NCBI RefSeq assembly: GCF_002288925.2
Contig: NW_022098043.1
Location: 6,558,901-6,622,900, forward strand
Source: Delphinapterus leucas
Lineage: Eukaryota; Chordata; Mammalia; Artiodactyla; Monodontidae
DNA: 64,000 nucleotides
Reading direction: 5' to 3'
The notes under the pieces were generated by a model. The model worked only from the letters and a program-made list of their open reading frames with translations. It was not told the DNA's origin and ran no database searches. The stretch's first letter is position 1, and every line of letters starts with the position of its first letter. Below, piece by piece: positions 43,321 through 54,134 of the stretch. A program made the position numbers and the translations under genes.

Positions 43321-43589
43321 AGAAAGCCATTTAATGAGCTTAGAGAAGGGCTTGTTTAAGTGCTTGTTGATTTTAAACAGTGAAGACTCCCCACCCGACC
43401 CCCGTTTCTCCTCCAAAACACTTTTTAGCCTGCAACTGTGAAGGTGTCCAAAATCCAGCATGGAAAGAGCCCTGGCTAAGGGGCCACGCGACCTTGGGCT
43501 GTGGCTACCCCTCTCTGGGCCGCAATGGCAAGGAGAGTGCTTTCTTGGGGCATTCACTCTCCTTCTTGAACTTCGCAGATGACCCTCAT

Positions 43590-43725
43590 TCCATCCTCCC
43601 CAAAACAATGGAAAGAACTGTTACCATGCCCATTTTTTACAGATGAGGAAACTGAAGCTCAGAGAAGTGAAGTCACTAGCCCAGGCCACACAGCTCTTGA
43701 TCTGAGTGAACTCACAGCCCACTAC
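43590..43725 (-). mobile_element. MIR SINE, antisense
   Basis: TTTTACAGATGAGGAAACTG near 43635 is an intact antisense core, followed by GCCCAGGCCACACAGCTCTT. Confidence 0.72.
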
Positions 43726-43869
43726 TGTACACCTCCACACCCTACACAACCTCTCAGAATGGGAAGTCTCCTGCACACAGTCGGGACTCCCTAAGGGCTG
43801 GAGACCTCGAGGTCCCCATGCCCCAGAACCCCTGGCCCCAAAGGGGACTCGGCCCCACCCTGGGAGATG

Positions 43870-43995
43870 CTGGGCTGGGCGTCGAGTCAGCAGGGCCTCA
43901 TTAGGACCGTGTGGGCTGCTCGTGGTGCAAAGCAATTACACAGCCTAATGGGGAGAAGGTGCCAGAAACATGTGTATTTACAAACAGGCCACCTC
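43870..43995. promoter_or_regulatory. Candidate conserved element with paired homeodomain sites
   Basis: CTCATTAGG, GCAATTACAC, CCTAATGG and a FOX-like TGTATTTACAAAC occur within about 90 bases of repeat-free sequence. Function is inferred from motif density only. Confidence 0.25.
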
Positions 43996-44399
43996 CCAGC
44001 CAAGCCGCAGCCCAGGATGGTTGTGAAATGCAGCCTGGCAGGCGGGCCTCGGAGGTGGTTCCTGGGCCAGCACTGGAGCCCAGACTGGCACCATCTGAGC
44101 TATGGAGGCCAAGAGCCGAGCAGGCCACCACAGGCAGACAGGTGACACTCAGAGGGCAGTCTCATAGGGAGGGCCAGGCAAAGCCATCCCATACTCTCAG
44201 GATCCTTGGCCCCCTAGCCTCCCAGCTGTGAGGCCAGAGGCAGAGCTGGGTCAGAGAGACACCTTTGAGGCTCCTTCTGCCTCCCTCTCTTCAAATGTCA
44301 AGTCCAGCCTCCTTTATAGGGAGAAGAGGACAAGGGAAAGGTCAGGACTTAGAATATCCCGAACCAACCCTTACCAGACACCCCTTAACCCAGGAACTC
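43996..44399. other. Unique GC-rich sequence, no gene seen
   Basis: No repeat or exon is recognised. Confidence 0.3.
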
Positions 44400-44585
44400 T
44401 TCTGCTTCTGCTGCTTGTTATATGACTGAGCAAATAACTCCCTGAGCCTCAGTTTCCACAACTGTTAAACGGGATAATAACAGTGCCAACCTCATAGCGT
44501 TGTTGAGAGGATGAGATGACGTAATTTGTGTCCAGCGACAACAGCACAACTGGCACACAGTAAGCGCTTACTTGAGGTTAGCCAG
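44400..44585 (+). mobile_element. MIR SINE
   Basis: GAGCCTCAGTTTCCACAACT near 44444, CCAACCTCATAGCGTTGTTG near 44486 and the tail CTGGCACACAGTAAGCGCTT near 44551. Confidence 0.75.
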
Positions 44586-44959
44586 TGGGGTGCTCGTAAC
44601 TGTCCAACAACAGGCTCTGGGTGGGAGGCCCTAGATTTGTAGCGCTGACCGATTTCCATGGTGTAAATATTCTCACCATGACCAAGTCCAAGCTACCGAT
44701 ATGACAGCCTGAAAACCAAGCAGGGATGAGAGGGGAAGTAACACACTGTTATACAATGTTTCCACCAAACGGATAGAAGTAAATAACCTTCAGAGAGTAG
44801 ATAACAGTAAAATAATCAGGGAGAAAATGAGCTTTGAGTATTACTTTTCTTGGCAATGTGATTTGTTTAATTGTAAATTTATAGGATAATTTTTAATGAT
44901 GGCTATGCCAACAGCCAGTTTGCAAATTCCTGAGAATTTAACCATCACTTCTTGGGAGC
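44586..44959. other. AT-rich sequence, origin unclear
   Basis: TGTTTAATTGTAAATTTATA near 44864 and neighbouring AT-rich text could be a decayed transposon or a conserved element. I see no frame and no diagnostic family motif. Confidence 0.3.
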
Positions 44960-45125
44960 CCGTGAGAGCCACCTCCAGCTCGCCACTGGTTTTACTCCTC
45001 ATCATGTTGTATCACAGCTCTTCGCTTTTGTAAAAGCCGTTCCTTCTGCTTGGAATGCCCTTTCCAGCATCCTTTTCTCTTGGCAATCTTCTGCTGTTTC
45101 CTCAATAATCTAGGTAATATAATTT
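44960..45125 (+). mobile_element. L2 LINE fragment
   Basis: TTCCTTCTGCTTGGAATGCC near 45040 is a strong L2 phrase in sense orientation. Confidence 0.5.
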
Positions 45126-45129
45126 TTAA

Positions 45130-45275
45130 AATCCTCTGTCTGTGAAGACACCGTGTCAGGTTCATTAGAATCTCATTGAATCCTCAGGACTCTGCAAAGT
45201 GGATGTTTGTGGATCCATTTTACAGATGAGGAAACTGAGGCCTGGCCAGGACTACAAGTTGAATGGTGACCTTCC
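45130..45275 (-). mobile_element. MIR SINE, antisense
   Basis: CATTTTACAGATGAGGAAAC near 45217 and AATCTCATTGAATCCTCAGG near 45170. Confidence 0.67.
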
Positions 45276-45944
45276 TATGTGGGAACAGACCATGCCCAGG
45301 ACCTGCCTTCCATGGAGAACCGGTGGACAGATGCCTTCTTGGCATGGTTTGAAGAATGTTCCACTTGCCTACTTGCATTTTTTCCTCTTACGTCTTTGAC
45401 TCAAGCTTTGGGCCTCCATTCCTCTGGGTTAGGCGTTGTGCTGTCTGGGCCACGTCCTGCATGGGCAGATGGGGTACAGGAAGCTGGGGGAGGCCCCTGG
45501 ACACACCAGGAGAGCCAGGCAGAGGCTGGATGGGACCGAAGGAGCCAGTGGAGCCCTGGAACCCACTGCCAAGACCTGGGAGCAGAGCGGGAGGGGAGGG
45601 CTGTGCACAGGGAGGCGCTGGCCCACCCGCCAGCCTGGGGGAGAAGTTTCTAGAGGAATGTAAGCTATGAGGGAGGAGGGGGCAGGCAGGCCCAGACAGT
45701 CCCAGCATGGCCCCCTGGGGAAAGTGGTGGGGGAGGGGGAAGAAAAGCCCGAGAAGACCCTAGCAGGGCCTTGGCCTTGGCAGCCTCCCTGGAAGAAAAC
45801 ATCCCCAGACCCATCCATCATGGGGGTTGGGAGCCCTGGTGGGCCCAGAGGGGAGAGGTGCACCCAGCGGGCCCTGGGCTGCCCAGCAAGGGTAGGTGTG
45901 CCTTCCCCAGACTCTGCTGAGGTGGGAGGTGGCACGAGGATGCC
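45276..45944. other. Unique GC-rich sequence, no gene seen
   Basis: Overlapping frames on both strands up to about 170 codons, all rich in Gly, Pro, Arg and Ser. No domain and no clear exon boundary. Confidence 0.3.
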
Positions 45945-46120
45945 AGTGGGATGTGACAGACAGAACTGGGTTCAAACCCAGCCCGATCACTTCTTCCTGG
46001 ACATGTGACCGTGAGCACGGCACCTCTCAGCCGCAGCAGTCCCTTCTGTAATCCTACCTCTCAGAGCCATGGTGAGTGAAACACTTAGGTAATATGCAAA
46101 GTGTCTGGTGCATCGCAGCC
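45945..46120 (+). mobile_element. MIR SINE
   Basis: ACTGGGTTCAAACCCAGCCC near 45965 keeps the B-box. The tail AAAGTGTCTGGTGCATCGCA lies near 46099. Confidence 0.65.
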
Positions 46121-46139
46121 GATAATCTCAACCACAATG

Positions 46140-46345
46140 ATAATCACACCAGCCAGCATCGATAGAGAACTTACCTGGGCACGGCACCATGCGGGGAGCT
46201 TCACCGTGACCCCAGGAGGCCGTATACTGTTAACCGCATTGGACAGGAGAGAAGGCAAGCCCAGGGTTGGATGGTGTGTCCAGGGTCACACAGCCCAGCA
46301 GCTGAGTAGCTGGAAGTCTGGCCCTGACCCGTGCTCTGTGCCTCC
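46140..46345 (-). mobile_element. MIR SINE, antisense
   Basis: TCCAGGGTCACACAGCCCAG near 46279, preceded by antisense tail text. It lies tail to tail with the sense MIR just before it. Confidence 0.62.
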
Positions 46346-46349
46346 TCTA

Positions 46350-46460
46350 CATGGCAGGCTCCCCAAGGACAGAGACGTGCCCCGTTTCTGGGTCCTCAAC
46401 CCCGAGCACAGGGGCAGGCAGACAACAGGGCTCAGTGACTGTGGAATGAACGGATATACC
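46350..46460 (+). mobile_element. L2 LINE 3' end
   Basis: CAGGCTCCCCAAGGACAGAG near 46355 and ACAACAGGGCTCAGTGACTG near 46422. Confidence 0.55.
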
Positions 46461-46594
46461 TCACAAATGTGATCCCTAGGGCCCCACACTATTAGGCCCC
46501 AGTGATCCCCAAGACTTGGGACCAAGTTAGTATAGGACTCTCACCCAGTTGTCAGGCCTCCCTTTGCCAACGCAGACCGAGACTTTTGCCCCCA

Positions 46595-46665
46595 AACCCA
46601 GCCCTGGCGCTGAGGTGCTGTGCAACCTCGGGCAGGTCTCATCCCTCTCTGGGCCTTGCCTGTGG
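46595..46665 (+). mobile_element. MIR SINE fragment
   Basis: GCTGTGCAACCTCGGGCAGG near 46618. Confidence 0.4.
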
Positions 46666-47439
46666 GTGATGGGGTGGGGAACTCAGACAGGGTAGGAGCT
46701 CCAGGGAGCTGCAGCTGGAGGAAGAGCCAGAGGTGAGTGAAGGGACTTTCTGCCTGGCAGAGACTTGAGCCTGAGCAATGCATCATTCCCCACCACCACC
46801 TGGCGGTTTCTAAATCATTGTTACAAAACCCAGAGATGACCCAAGAGTGCACCCCCACAGCCCTTGGGGGACAGCAGGAAGCTGGCTGAGTGAAGACAGC
46901 CCACGGAAGGGGGAGGAAAGGAGTACAATGAGCAGGGAGCGACAGGGCTGCCCCCCTTGCCACCAGGCCCCAGCCCTACGTGCACAAAACACACACATGC
47001 TCACTCGTCACTCACTCAGAGTCAGGCCTGAGGAGGGCTTTCCAATGTCCGCCAACCCAATCCCTCCTTTCCATACCCCCTTCCAAGGCCTGGGACTCCA
47101 GGAGCCCTCGAAGCTTCTTGGGTTCTTAGGGGTCCTCACAAGTGCCTTCAGGGCTGCCAAGGAGGGGCAACTGGCGGGGGTGGGGGGTGGGCAAGAGATA
47201 GAACAGCCTCCCAGCTTTTATGGGACCAAATCCACTGTTACATGCTCTCTGGGTTGAAGTCTGAGATGTGGTTTTGTTTAGAGAAAGAAATCTGTGCCCC
47301 AAACTCTGTGAAGGCCACCAGGCCAGGCTCTAAAAGTCTCTCTGGGCAGGCAAGAGACCATTTTAATAATTAAATAGCACTGGCTTAGAATTAGCACCTC
47401 CGTGCCTTAAGATGCACACAAACTTTGAGTCTTCTTATT
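46666..47439. other. Unique sequence, no gene seen
   Basis: A G-rich run lies at about 47176-47190. An AT-rich patch (TTTTAATAATTAAATAGCAC near 47362) has TAAT cores. No repeat family is recognised. Confidence 0.3.
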
Positions 47440-47670
47440 CCTCTGCACTTATTCTTGGAGCATCTATGAGCCGGATACAAAGCATGTGACACTTTGCACA
47501 TTTTGTCCTATTTCCCACTTTTGTCCTCCCTGCAGGTCAGGTGTGTATTTCCCCCCATCTACTGACGAGGAAACTGAACAGCTCAGAAGAGCGAGAAAAT
47601 TTACTCAGGGTCACAGAGCAAGGGAGGCGCAAAGCCAGGACCAGAACCCAGGTCTGCCCTATTCCAAGTC
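47440..47670 (-). mobile_element. MIR SINE, antisense
   Basis: CTACTGACGAGGAAACTGAA near 47559 and AGGGTCACAGAGCAAGGGAG near 47607. Confidence 0.68.
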
Positions 47671-47909
47671 CATGCTCCATCTACCAGGTGACAGTCTGTG
47701 GTGTTTGGAGGTTATACATGCCCTCTGCACCCTCTGTCATGTGCACATGGCATGGGCTCTAAAACCGTGGCCTCCTGGGAGGGAAAGAGCCATTCAGCAC
47801 ATCTGCATCTGGGTGATGGTGGTGATGAAGCAGGGTTGCGGGGAGGGATGTTCTTAGTGAAGCCAGGGCCCAGCACAGCTGTTCCAGGTATGCTGTAACT
47901 GGGACCCAA

Positions 47910-48115
47910 ATCAAGGGGACCTGGGCTCATTCCTGCACTGACATTCACCAGCTGTGTGGCCTCAGGCAGGACACTTCCGCTCTCTGAGCCTGTTTCCTAG
48001 AGTGTACAGTGTGGGTGAGAAAGCCCACCTCTTACCATTGACAGAAGGGTTCAGGGAGACCCATCCTGCAGAGGGCCTGTCACCCAGTAGGTGCTCAGTG
48101 ATGGCTTTCTGTCCC
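47910..48115 (+). mobile_element. MIR SINE
   Basis: CAGCTGTGTGGCCTCAGGCA near 47950 and the tail CACCCAGTAGGTGCTCAGTG near 48082. Confidence 0.7.
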
Positions 48116-48640
48116 TGCTTCTTCTCCAGGATGTGAGCCCAGGACAACCTTTGTGCAAGCAAGTGGCCTCTGTGAGCACCAAGATAATGGAAAGGGAACC
48201 TGGTGCCAGTAGCATCCATGGCACTGCTCAGCTTCTCAAGGCTGCCCAGCAAAGACCCAGTGGATGTCCTCAGCCTGGACTAGGCCCACGTCCCCACCAG
48301 CTGGCCTGGACAGAAGGGGAGGGGCTCTAGGGTTACAGGCAGCCAATCTGTAAATGGGGGTTGTGTTTCCTCTGAGGCTCTTCCTGGAATGACAGTGGCA
48401 CTGGCTATCTCTGGGAGCCTCCAAGGAACTGGAGGTCCATGAGCCCAGGCGTGCTGGAGTGGAAGAGTGAGGGCTGCTGGACACAGGGGCCAGCCTGCCC
48501 ACTCCCACTCTGTCTGGTCACCTCACAGCGACTGTCAGAAATGCAGCCCCTTTGGAGAGAGGGAGGGACTAGAATCAGCTTGGGCAGTTGTCTCTGGATC
48601 TCCAGGGCCTGGACTGAGCCTAGCACCCAGGGGGGCTCAG
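48116..48640. other. Unique GC-rich sequence, no gene seen
   Basis: No repeat or exon is recognised. Confidence 0.3.
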
Positions 48641-48644
48641 GGGA

Positions 48645-48790
48645 TGATGGATGGATGGAGGATGGATGGATGGAAGATGGATGGATGGGGGATGGATGGA
48701 TGAAGGATGGAGGGGTGGAGGATGGATGGATGAAGGATGGAGGGATGGAGGACGGATGGATGAAGGATGGAGGGATGAAGGATGCATGTA
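48645..48790. repeat. GGAT-derived minisatellite with 30-bp period
   Basis: GGAT/GATG units are organised into a higher-order 30-base repeat. The blocks 48661-48690, 48691-48720, 48721-48750 and 48751-48780 align end to end, the last three differing from each other at only a few positions. Frames across it give repeated His-Pro-Ser on the minus strand and are not genes. Confidence 0.97.
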
Positions 48791-49184
48791 TGCATACAGG
48801 CATAGACAGACATAGATGGATTTAGATCCTGAAAAGCCAAGTTATGACCACTCCTGCAGCAGATGCGGCCAATGTCCCCCATGCTCCCCCAGCATTCCGC
48901 ATGTCATGAGTTTCTCATGCAAACCCCTGTGACTCTGCCTCCCAGCCACAGGAACATGCTGGGCCAGAAGGGCCTGGAACAGCCTTCAGCCATACAGACA
49001 GGGGTAAGAGGACAAACACCCCAGTCCCTTGCCCCCTCTCCCCTTGGAGGTACAACTCCGAGGCACATTCTACACTCTCCCAGAGGCCCCCAGTGCAACT
49101 GAGCCCCAATTGCCACCCACCCCCGTGCCCCGTGCCCACCTGCTTTTTGACACACCCTCTATCGGCTTCATTCTTTTCCTCTCT

Positions 49185-49230
49185 CACTTCCGATTTGTCT
49201 GCCCGTACTTCCGGAAGTCGCCCCCCAGGT
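49185..49230. promoter_or_regulatory. ETS-motif cluster with perfect palindrome
   Basis: ACTTCCGGAAGT (49207-49218) is a perfect 12-base palindrome made of two facing ETS cores. A further ACTTCCGAT lies about 20 bases upstream. A donor-like CAGGTAAAC follows at about 49227. Non-repetitive ETS pairs are common at promoters. No TATA box or frame supports a gene here. Confidence 0.35.
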
Positions 49231-49299
49231 AAACTGTTTGCATCTAATCCTTGACTCAGGTTCTGATTTTGGGGGACACAACACAAGACAACCACCTCT

Positions 49300-49400
49300 G
49301 CTGTCTGCCTGATCTAAGACCTTGGACAAGCCATTCGAGTTCCTGTGCCTCAGTTTCCTTATCTGTAGTATGGGAATAATTATTTAACGTTCATGACAGA
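49300..49400 (+). mobile_element. MIR SINE fragment
   Basis: GTGCCTCAGTTTCCTTATCT near 49345 is the sense core. Confidence 0.6.
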
Positions 49401-49529
49401 CCCATGTGGTTGGCACTGGGCAGGGTCTACCATATGCCCCACCATGTCCTGGGTGCTGAGGGCACTGAGAGAAGAGCAGCCACCTTCTCCCTCTGGAGGA
49501 ACTCATCAAAGATGGTGGAGATGGTGGGT

Positions 49530-49765
49530 ACGAGTCCAGGCCATGGGGTCAGAAGACTCAGAATCCAATCCTAGCTCTACGTACCCTCACTGCGTGCTCC
49601 TGGCAAGCTACTGGATCACTCTGTGCCTCAGTTTACCTTTCTGTCAAGTGGAAACAGTAACAGAACCCATTTCACGGGGCTCTTATGGACAGAAAGTAAG
49701 ATCGTGCAAGAGAAGGGGCTAGCACAGGACCCGACACAGCGCTCAACAAAGGGAAAGCAGGTCAT
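49530..49765 (+). mobile_element. MIR SINE
   Basis: TCAGAATCCAATCCTAGCTC near 49557, the core GTGCCTCAGTTTACCTTTCT near 49623, and the tail near 49721-49750. Confidence 0.68.
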
Positions 49766-50179
49766 CGTCGTTGTTAGAAGAGAGATGCATAAAGCGGAGC
49801 AGAATATAAGACTGTGTCACTGATGGTTTGGTTGTAAAACAGAGGGAGGGAGTTGGTGCCCTGCACTCAAAGAAGGAAGGAATCAGGCGGCCCAAGAGTG
49901 AGGCTGAAATGAGGAAGCCTCTCAGGCTGGAGCTAGACCTGCAAGAGCTTCCTGAGCCCAGACAAAGGCGGGGTGGGGGCCGTCACCATCTGCACCCACC
50001 AGCTCCACCCCACAACCCATGTTCCCACCGCTTTCCCAAAGGCCACTCGGGCTCCCTGGCCTTGCTTATGCCCTTCCCTCTGTAAATGTGCACTTCCCTC
50101 CACCTAAGCTGAGAGACGCCCTGTGAGTTCCACCCAGGGTGATCCATGAACGGGCAGAGGGCGCTGCACCAGCTGTATC
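49766..50179. other. Unique sequence, no gene seen
   Basis: GGGCAGAGGGCGCTGC near 50152 resembles a CTCF core. No other signal is recognised. Confidence 0.3.
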
Positions 50180-50285
50180 CGTCTCCCCAGGCTTGCTGAA
50201 AACACAGGTTCCTGGGCCCCGGCCCTTCCGCTCCCGCTCCAGCAGGTCTGAGGTGGGGCACAGCCGGGTTGGGGAACCACTGACC
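50180..50285 (+). mobile_element. MER20-like hAT DNA transposon fragment
   Basis: AACACAGGTTCCTGGGCCCC near 50201, CAGCAGGTCTGAGGTGGGGC near 50240 and the terminus GGGAACCACTG near 50273 match the 3' part of MER20. Confidence 0.55.
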
Positions 50286-50639
50286 TAGTGGCACACCCTC
50301 CAGTCTAGATGGGAAAACTGAGGCCCAAACTGCTGACATGTGGGGCTCAAGGTGACACAGCAAAGTGCCGAGGCTAGGGTTCCTCCCCAGTCCTGTGCTC
50401 ACTAAGCCTCCCCGCCCCTTCTGGACACACCTGCCTGGTCACCATCAGGGCAGCCCCCCTTGGCGTCTTGCTCCGGGAGGCACATCTGCCAGCACCCACC
50501 CCCCCCTGCAGTCTAAGGGGATGCCGAGCTCCGGGAGAAGCTGCCAGATGTTCAGCCCCAAGATGCCTCCCAGAGGCTCTGCCAGAGCTTGGCAGGTGGC
50601 AAGGCTGGCGTGCGGGGGCGAAGAGGGCTCAGCCTTGAG
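50286..50639. other. Unique GC-rich sequence with weak MIR trace
   Basis: GGGAAAACTGAGGCCCAAAC near 50311 is an antisense MIR core. The surroundings are too diverged to bound. Confidence 0.35.
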
Positions 50640-50715
50640 TATTTAAATATTTGCTTTCTTACAGAATGGCATTCTTTGGAATATTAGCCAATTTGTATAG
50701 AATTAGTCAGTGCTG
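50640..50715. promoter_or_regulatory. Candidate AT-rich conserved element
   Basis: GTATTTAAATATTTGC, TTTGGAATATTAGCCAATTT and AGAATTAG occur together, giving a TEAD-like GGAATAT and a CCAAT box in a GC-rich setting. No repeat family matches. Confidence 0.25.
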
Positions 50716-51104
50716 GGCCCCCGGGGTGACACAGGAGAGTTCCAGGAGGAATGTACCTGCAGCCTCACCTGATGCGGAGGCTGCAGCAAGTCTTGGCATA
50801 GGAGCTGCCCGCCTGCCCGGGACAGGGAGGGGAGATGGGTGGCAGCCGGGTGGGTGGGAATCTCAGACACTCCTTGGGCAGCCTGTGCCCCACATAAATC
50901 ACGAGCTGCAGCCATCAGAAACCTTCTCCAGAGCAGCAGGGGTGAGGCCACCACCTTTTCCTTCACATATGTGCACACACTCCCTGGCTGAACAAGCTCA
51001 GGGCCAGCCCTGGCTCCCGGGTCAATGTCCCCACGGACCAGCCCAGGAACCACTGTGAAAGGGCAAAGGAAAAGCTGCCAAATCCTCTGCCAGGGTGCCA
51101 GAAA
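50716..51104. other. Unique GC-rich sequence, no gene seen
   Basis: No repeat or exon is recognised. Confidence 0.3.
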
Positions 51105-51300
51105 ATGCCCTAGAGATTATACAAGAGCTAAATTCAAATCCCAATACTGCTTCTTAACTTGCTGTGTGACCTTGGACAAGACAGTTCACCTCTCTGGGAC
51201 ACATTTGCCCCGCTCATAAAATGGGGAATAATAAAAGTGTTTACCTGCCATCATGTAAAGGAACATGCTTCTGGGTACCATGAAGTGTTACGCACATGCT
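51105..51300 (+). mobile_element. MIR SINE
   Basis: ATTCAAATCCCAATACTGCT near 51132, GCTGTGTGACCTTGGACAAG near 51161 and the A-rich middle near 51217. Confidence 0.68.
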
Positions 51301-51699
51301 GGCAGTCAAAGCAGTATTACCTGGGATTCAGCAAACAAGCCATGCTCCCTCTGTCTAGAACATATGTATTTACGTTGATTCAATCAACAAGCACTTCGTG
51401 AGCACCTATTAGGTGACTTTGAGGAAGCTATTTACAAGTAAAATTGGCAGGTGAGAACACAGCCTCTGACATTCCTTCTATAGCTACCATGCAAATCATT
51501 CATTCATGCAAAATTCTCTCACTACTAAGAGAAAAGGTGAAAAGAAAGGTGTCCTTGAGAGGGCAATGTTTAAGCAAAAGGAATGCATGTCTAAGAGTGA
51601 AAATTCAGGTGCTGAGAATTTCAATGTACGACTAACAGTGAAATCCAAGGCCAGCAATGATACTTTTCTTGCATGCCTATCCTCTATCACAGAAGCCAT
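51301..51699. other. AT-rich sequence, no gene seen
   Basis: Not assigned to a repeat family. ATTCATTCATGCAAAATTCT near 51499 contains an octamer-like ATGCAAA. Confidence 0.3.
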
Positions 51700-51870
51700 C
51701 ATCACCAGATGGGGTAAACACTTATGGGCTACATGGTCTTGGTCAAGTTATTAACCTCTACACCCCTGGTCTCCTTATCTGTAAAAATAGGGAAATAATA
51801 CCGATTTCCTGGGGTAATTTTAAGCGTTAAGGGAAATATATCTTTGCTACTTGAATTGAGTAAGATCATC
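51700..51870 (+). mobile_element. MIR SINE
   Basis: GGTCTTGGTCAAGTTATTAA near 51734 and CTCCTTATCTGTAAAAATAG near 51771. Confidence 0.62.
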
Positions 51871-51929
51871 CCCTCCCATCCCCAGGGTTTTTTCATCATC
51901 CTGCCTCAGGTAGCTCTTCCCTTTCACCT

Positions 51930-52375
51930 TCCTTCCTTCACTCACTCAGCACATATGCCCTGAGAACACCCTATGCACTGGGCATTATTCTGAGAAGGGG
52001 AATGGCCAGGAAGGCAGCAGACGAGGCCCCTGCTCTCAAGGGTCTCACATTCTAGTGGGAGGAGACAGACCAAGGAAAGGCAACAGATAAGACCGAGACA
52101 CAGGGTGATATGGCTGAGTGTGACTATGGGCCTCTAGGGAGGTCTCTTGGGGGAGATAATGTCTGAGCTAAGACCTAAGTTACATGCAAGACCAGCCATG
52201 CAAGGATCAGGGGAGAAACCTTCCAAGCAGAGGGAAAGTCTGTGCAAAGTCCCTGAGACGAGTCAGCTTGGTGAGTTTCAGGAACATAAAGGTCCAGGTA
52301 GCTGGGGCTTATTGAGTGAGTGATTAGGTTATAGAGGAGGTTCACCTTGGGCCTTGGAAGCCATTAAACTCCCAA
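51930..52375 (-). mobile_element. L2-type ancient repeat, antisense (class tentative)
   Basis: CTCACATTCTAGTGGGAGGA near 52045, GATAATGTCTGAGCTAAGAC and CAAGCAGAGGGAAAGTCTGT near 52225 follow the order of a long dispersed repeat that also occurs at 42065 and 63095. Confidence 0.55.
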
Positions 52376-53090
52376 ACAGGTCTCCATTCTTTCCAGCATC
52401 CCTTCACCCATTTCCTTAATGGCACAACAAGGCCCAGGACCCAGTGGGCAGAGACCACAGTCTCCTTAGAGGAAGTGGGCCAGACATTACAGATTCCCAC
52501 GTGGTCATTTTAACTTTTCCTGAATTTATGAAAGCTGTCTTTTTTCTTTCTTATGGGGAGCAGCATCTGGGGAGGGGTGAGATCCTGATGAGTTCCTTCC
52601 TAGGAGCAGGGATGCCATGGGCAGGAATGCAGGCCCCTCTGGGAGCCTTTCAGGCCAAAGTCAGATCTTGAAAAGGCTCAGCCCCACGGGTGGGGATTAG
52701 ACAGGCTACAGGGAAGGGCTGGGATTATGGCAAATCCGTCAGGCACAAAGCCAGGCAAGACTTCCCCTGCCCTCGCCGCCACCCCTGAGAGCCCTCTCAG
52801 CTGACCCCAACCCCGGTCCAGGACTGAGCCTTTGTCCCTTCCTGTCCATCAGCACAAGGGGCTGTGGAAGTGAGACTCTAGGCCAAAGCCCTGGGGAGTG
52901 GGAGGTCCCAACACAGTTACCCCCACCCCCTTCTCCCCACCCCATGCTCTGAACGCTGACCCTCATGCTCTAGCTGCTTGGAGGTTTCCAGGCCTGTAGC
53001 CTCTAAACCAGCGCATATCCTACAGCCAGATGTGATTCCCAGTGTGCCCAGTTCACCCTGCAATATCCCATTCCAGACTGGCAGCATTCT
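52376..53090. other. Unique sequence, no gene seen
   Basis: GGGGATTAGACAGGC near 52693 repeats the OTX-like core seen at 37840. No repeat family or exon is recognised. Confidence 0.3.
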
Positions 53091-53091
53091 G

Positions 53092-53510
53092 TTGTTGTTG
53101 TTTTACATTTTTATTGAGATCCAATACACAAAAACGTATACAAGTCATAAATGTACCGCTCAGTAAGGTTTCACAACCTGAATACATCCGAGCTGGAGAA
53201 ATCTAAGCAGCTCCCGGGAACCACCCCCCACCCCAGAGCCCCTCCATATGGCTCCACCCACCCCTGCCAAGGACCATCATCTTGATTTCCATCACTGTAG
53301 AGAAGTTCGCCTGCTTTTGTACGTTATATGAATGGGGATCACACGGGATGTGCTCTCTTTGGTCGGCTTCGTTCACTCAACATGTCTGTGAGATTCACCC
53401 ACGTTGCCGCCTGGGGTGACAGTTCGTTCCTTCTCATTGCTCTACGGTATTGCATCGTGTGACTATGCCGTAACCTACTGTCGATGGGCATTGGAACCGA
53501 TTCCACTAAA
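53092..53510 (-). mobile_element. L1 LINE (old L1M type), antisense 3' end
   Basis: TTTTTATTGAGATCCAATAC near 53108 and TCCATCACTGTAGAGAAGTT near 53288 are antisense L1 3' sequence. It abuts an antisense MLT1 LTR. Confidence 0.78.
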
Positions 53511-53515
53511 ATGAG

Positions 53516-54026
53516 TGTGTTAGTTAGCTATTGCTGCATAACAAATTATCCAAAACTTAGCAGCTCAAAACAACAATAATCATTTATTATCTCACAGTTT
53601 CTGTGGGTCGGGAATTAGAAAGTAGCTTAGCTGAGTGGTTTGGGCTCAGGGTCTTTCACTAGGTTGCAGTCTAGACATCATCTGAAGGCTTGCCTGGGGC
53701 TGGGAGACCTGCTTCCGAGACAGCTCACGCACATGGCTGTGGGCAGGAGGTCCCAGTTCCTCGCCGGGTGCCAGGCCTCCATCTCCACAGGGTTGCTTGA
53801 GTGTCCTCACAACATGGCAGCTGGCTTCCAGAGCGAGTGATGCAGAAGGGAGTGAGGAGGAAACTGCAATACCTTTTATGTCCTAGTCTTGGAAGTCACA
53901 CACTCCTACCATAGTCTACTCATTGGAAGGGAGTCACTAGGCCCACACTCAAGGAGAGATGAATTAAACCACCTCTTGAAGGGAGAAATATCAAAGAACT
54001 TAGGAGCATATCTTAAAACCACCACA
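53516..54026 (-). mobile_element. MLT1-type LTR (ERVL-MaLR), antisense
   Basis: An old solitary LTR. GTTAGTTAGCTATTGCTGCA near 53519 is the minus-strand 3' end and GAAGTCACACACTCCTACCA near 53892 lies in its middle. It carries no viral gene. Confidence 0.85.
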
Positions 54027-54134
54027 ACAAGCAACAATTCCTTATGCATCAAGTTCAGTCTCCCTGGTCCTGGGGAATGAGGCCAATAGCCCCATTCCCG
54101 AGTCTCTGCCCATCTCCCTCTGTCCAATCAGCAC

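Noticed and set aside
48645..48790. Regular repeats considered as a CRISPR array
   Set aside because: Units are contiguous with no unique spacers, and the genome is mammalian.
48405..48803. Repeated His-Pro-Ser-Ile protein on the minus strand
   Set aside because: Direct translation of the GGAT minisatellite.
50152..50168. Possible CTCF site GGGCAGAGGGCGCTGC
   Set aside because: Only part of the core matches by eye. Without matrix scoring or conservation it is too weak to list as a site.
53640..53840. Plus-strand frame near the MLT1 LTR
   Set aside because: It lies wholly inside antisense LTR sequence. No viral gene is present.
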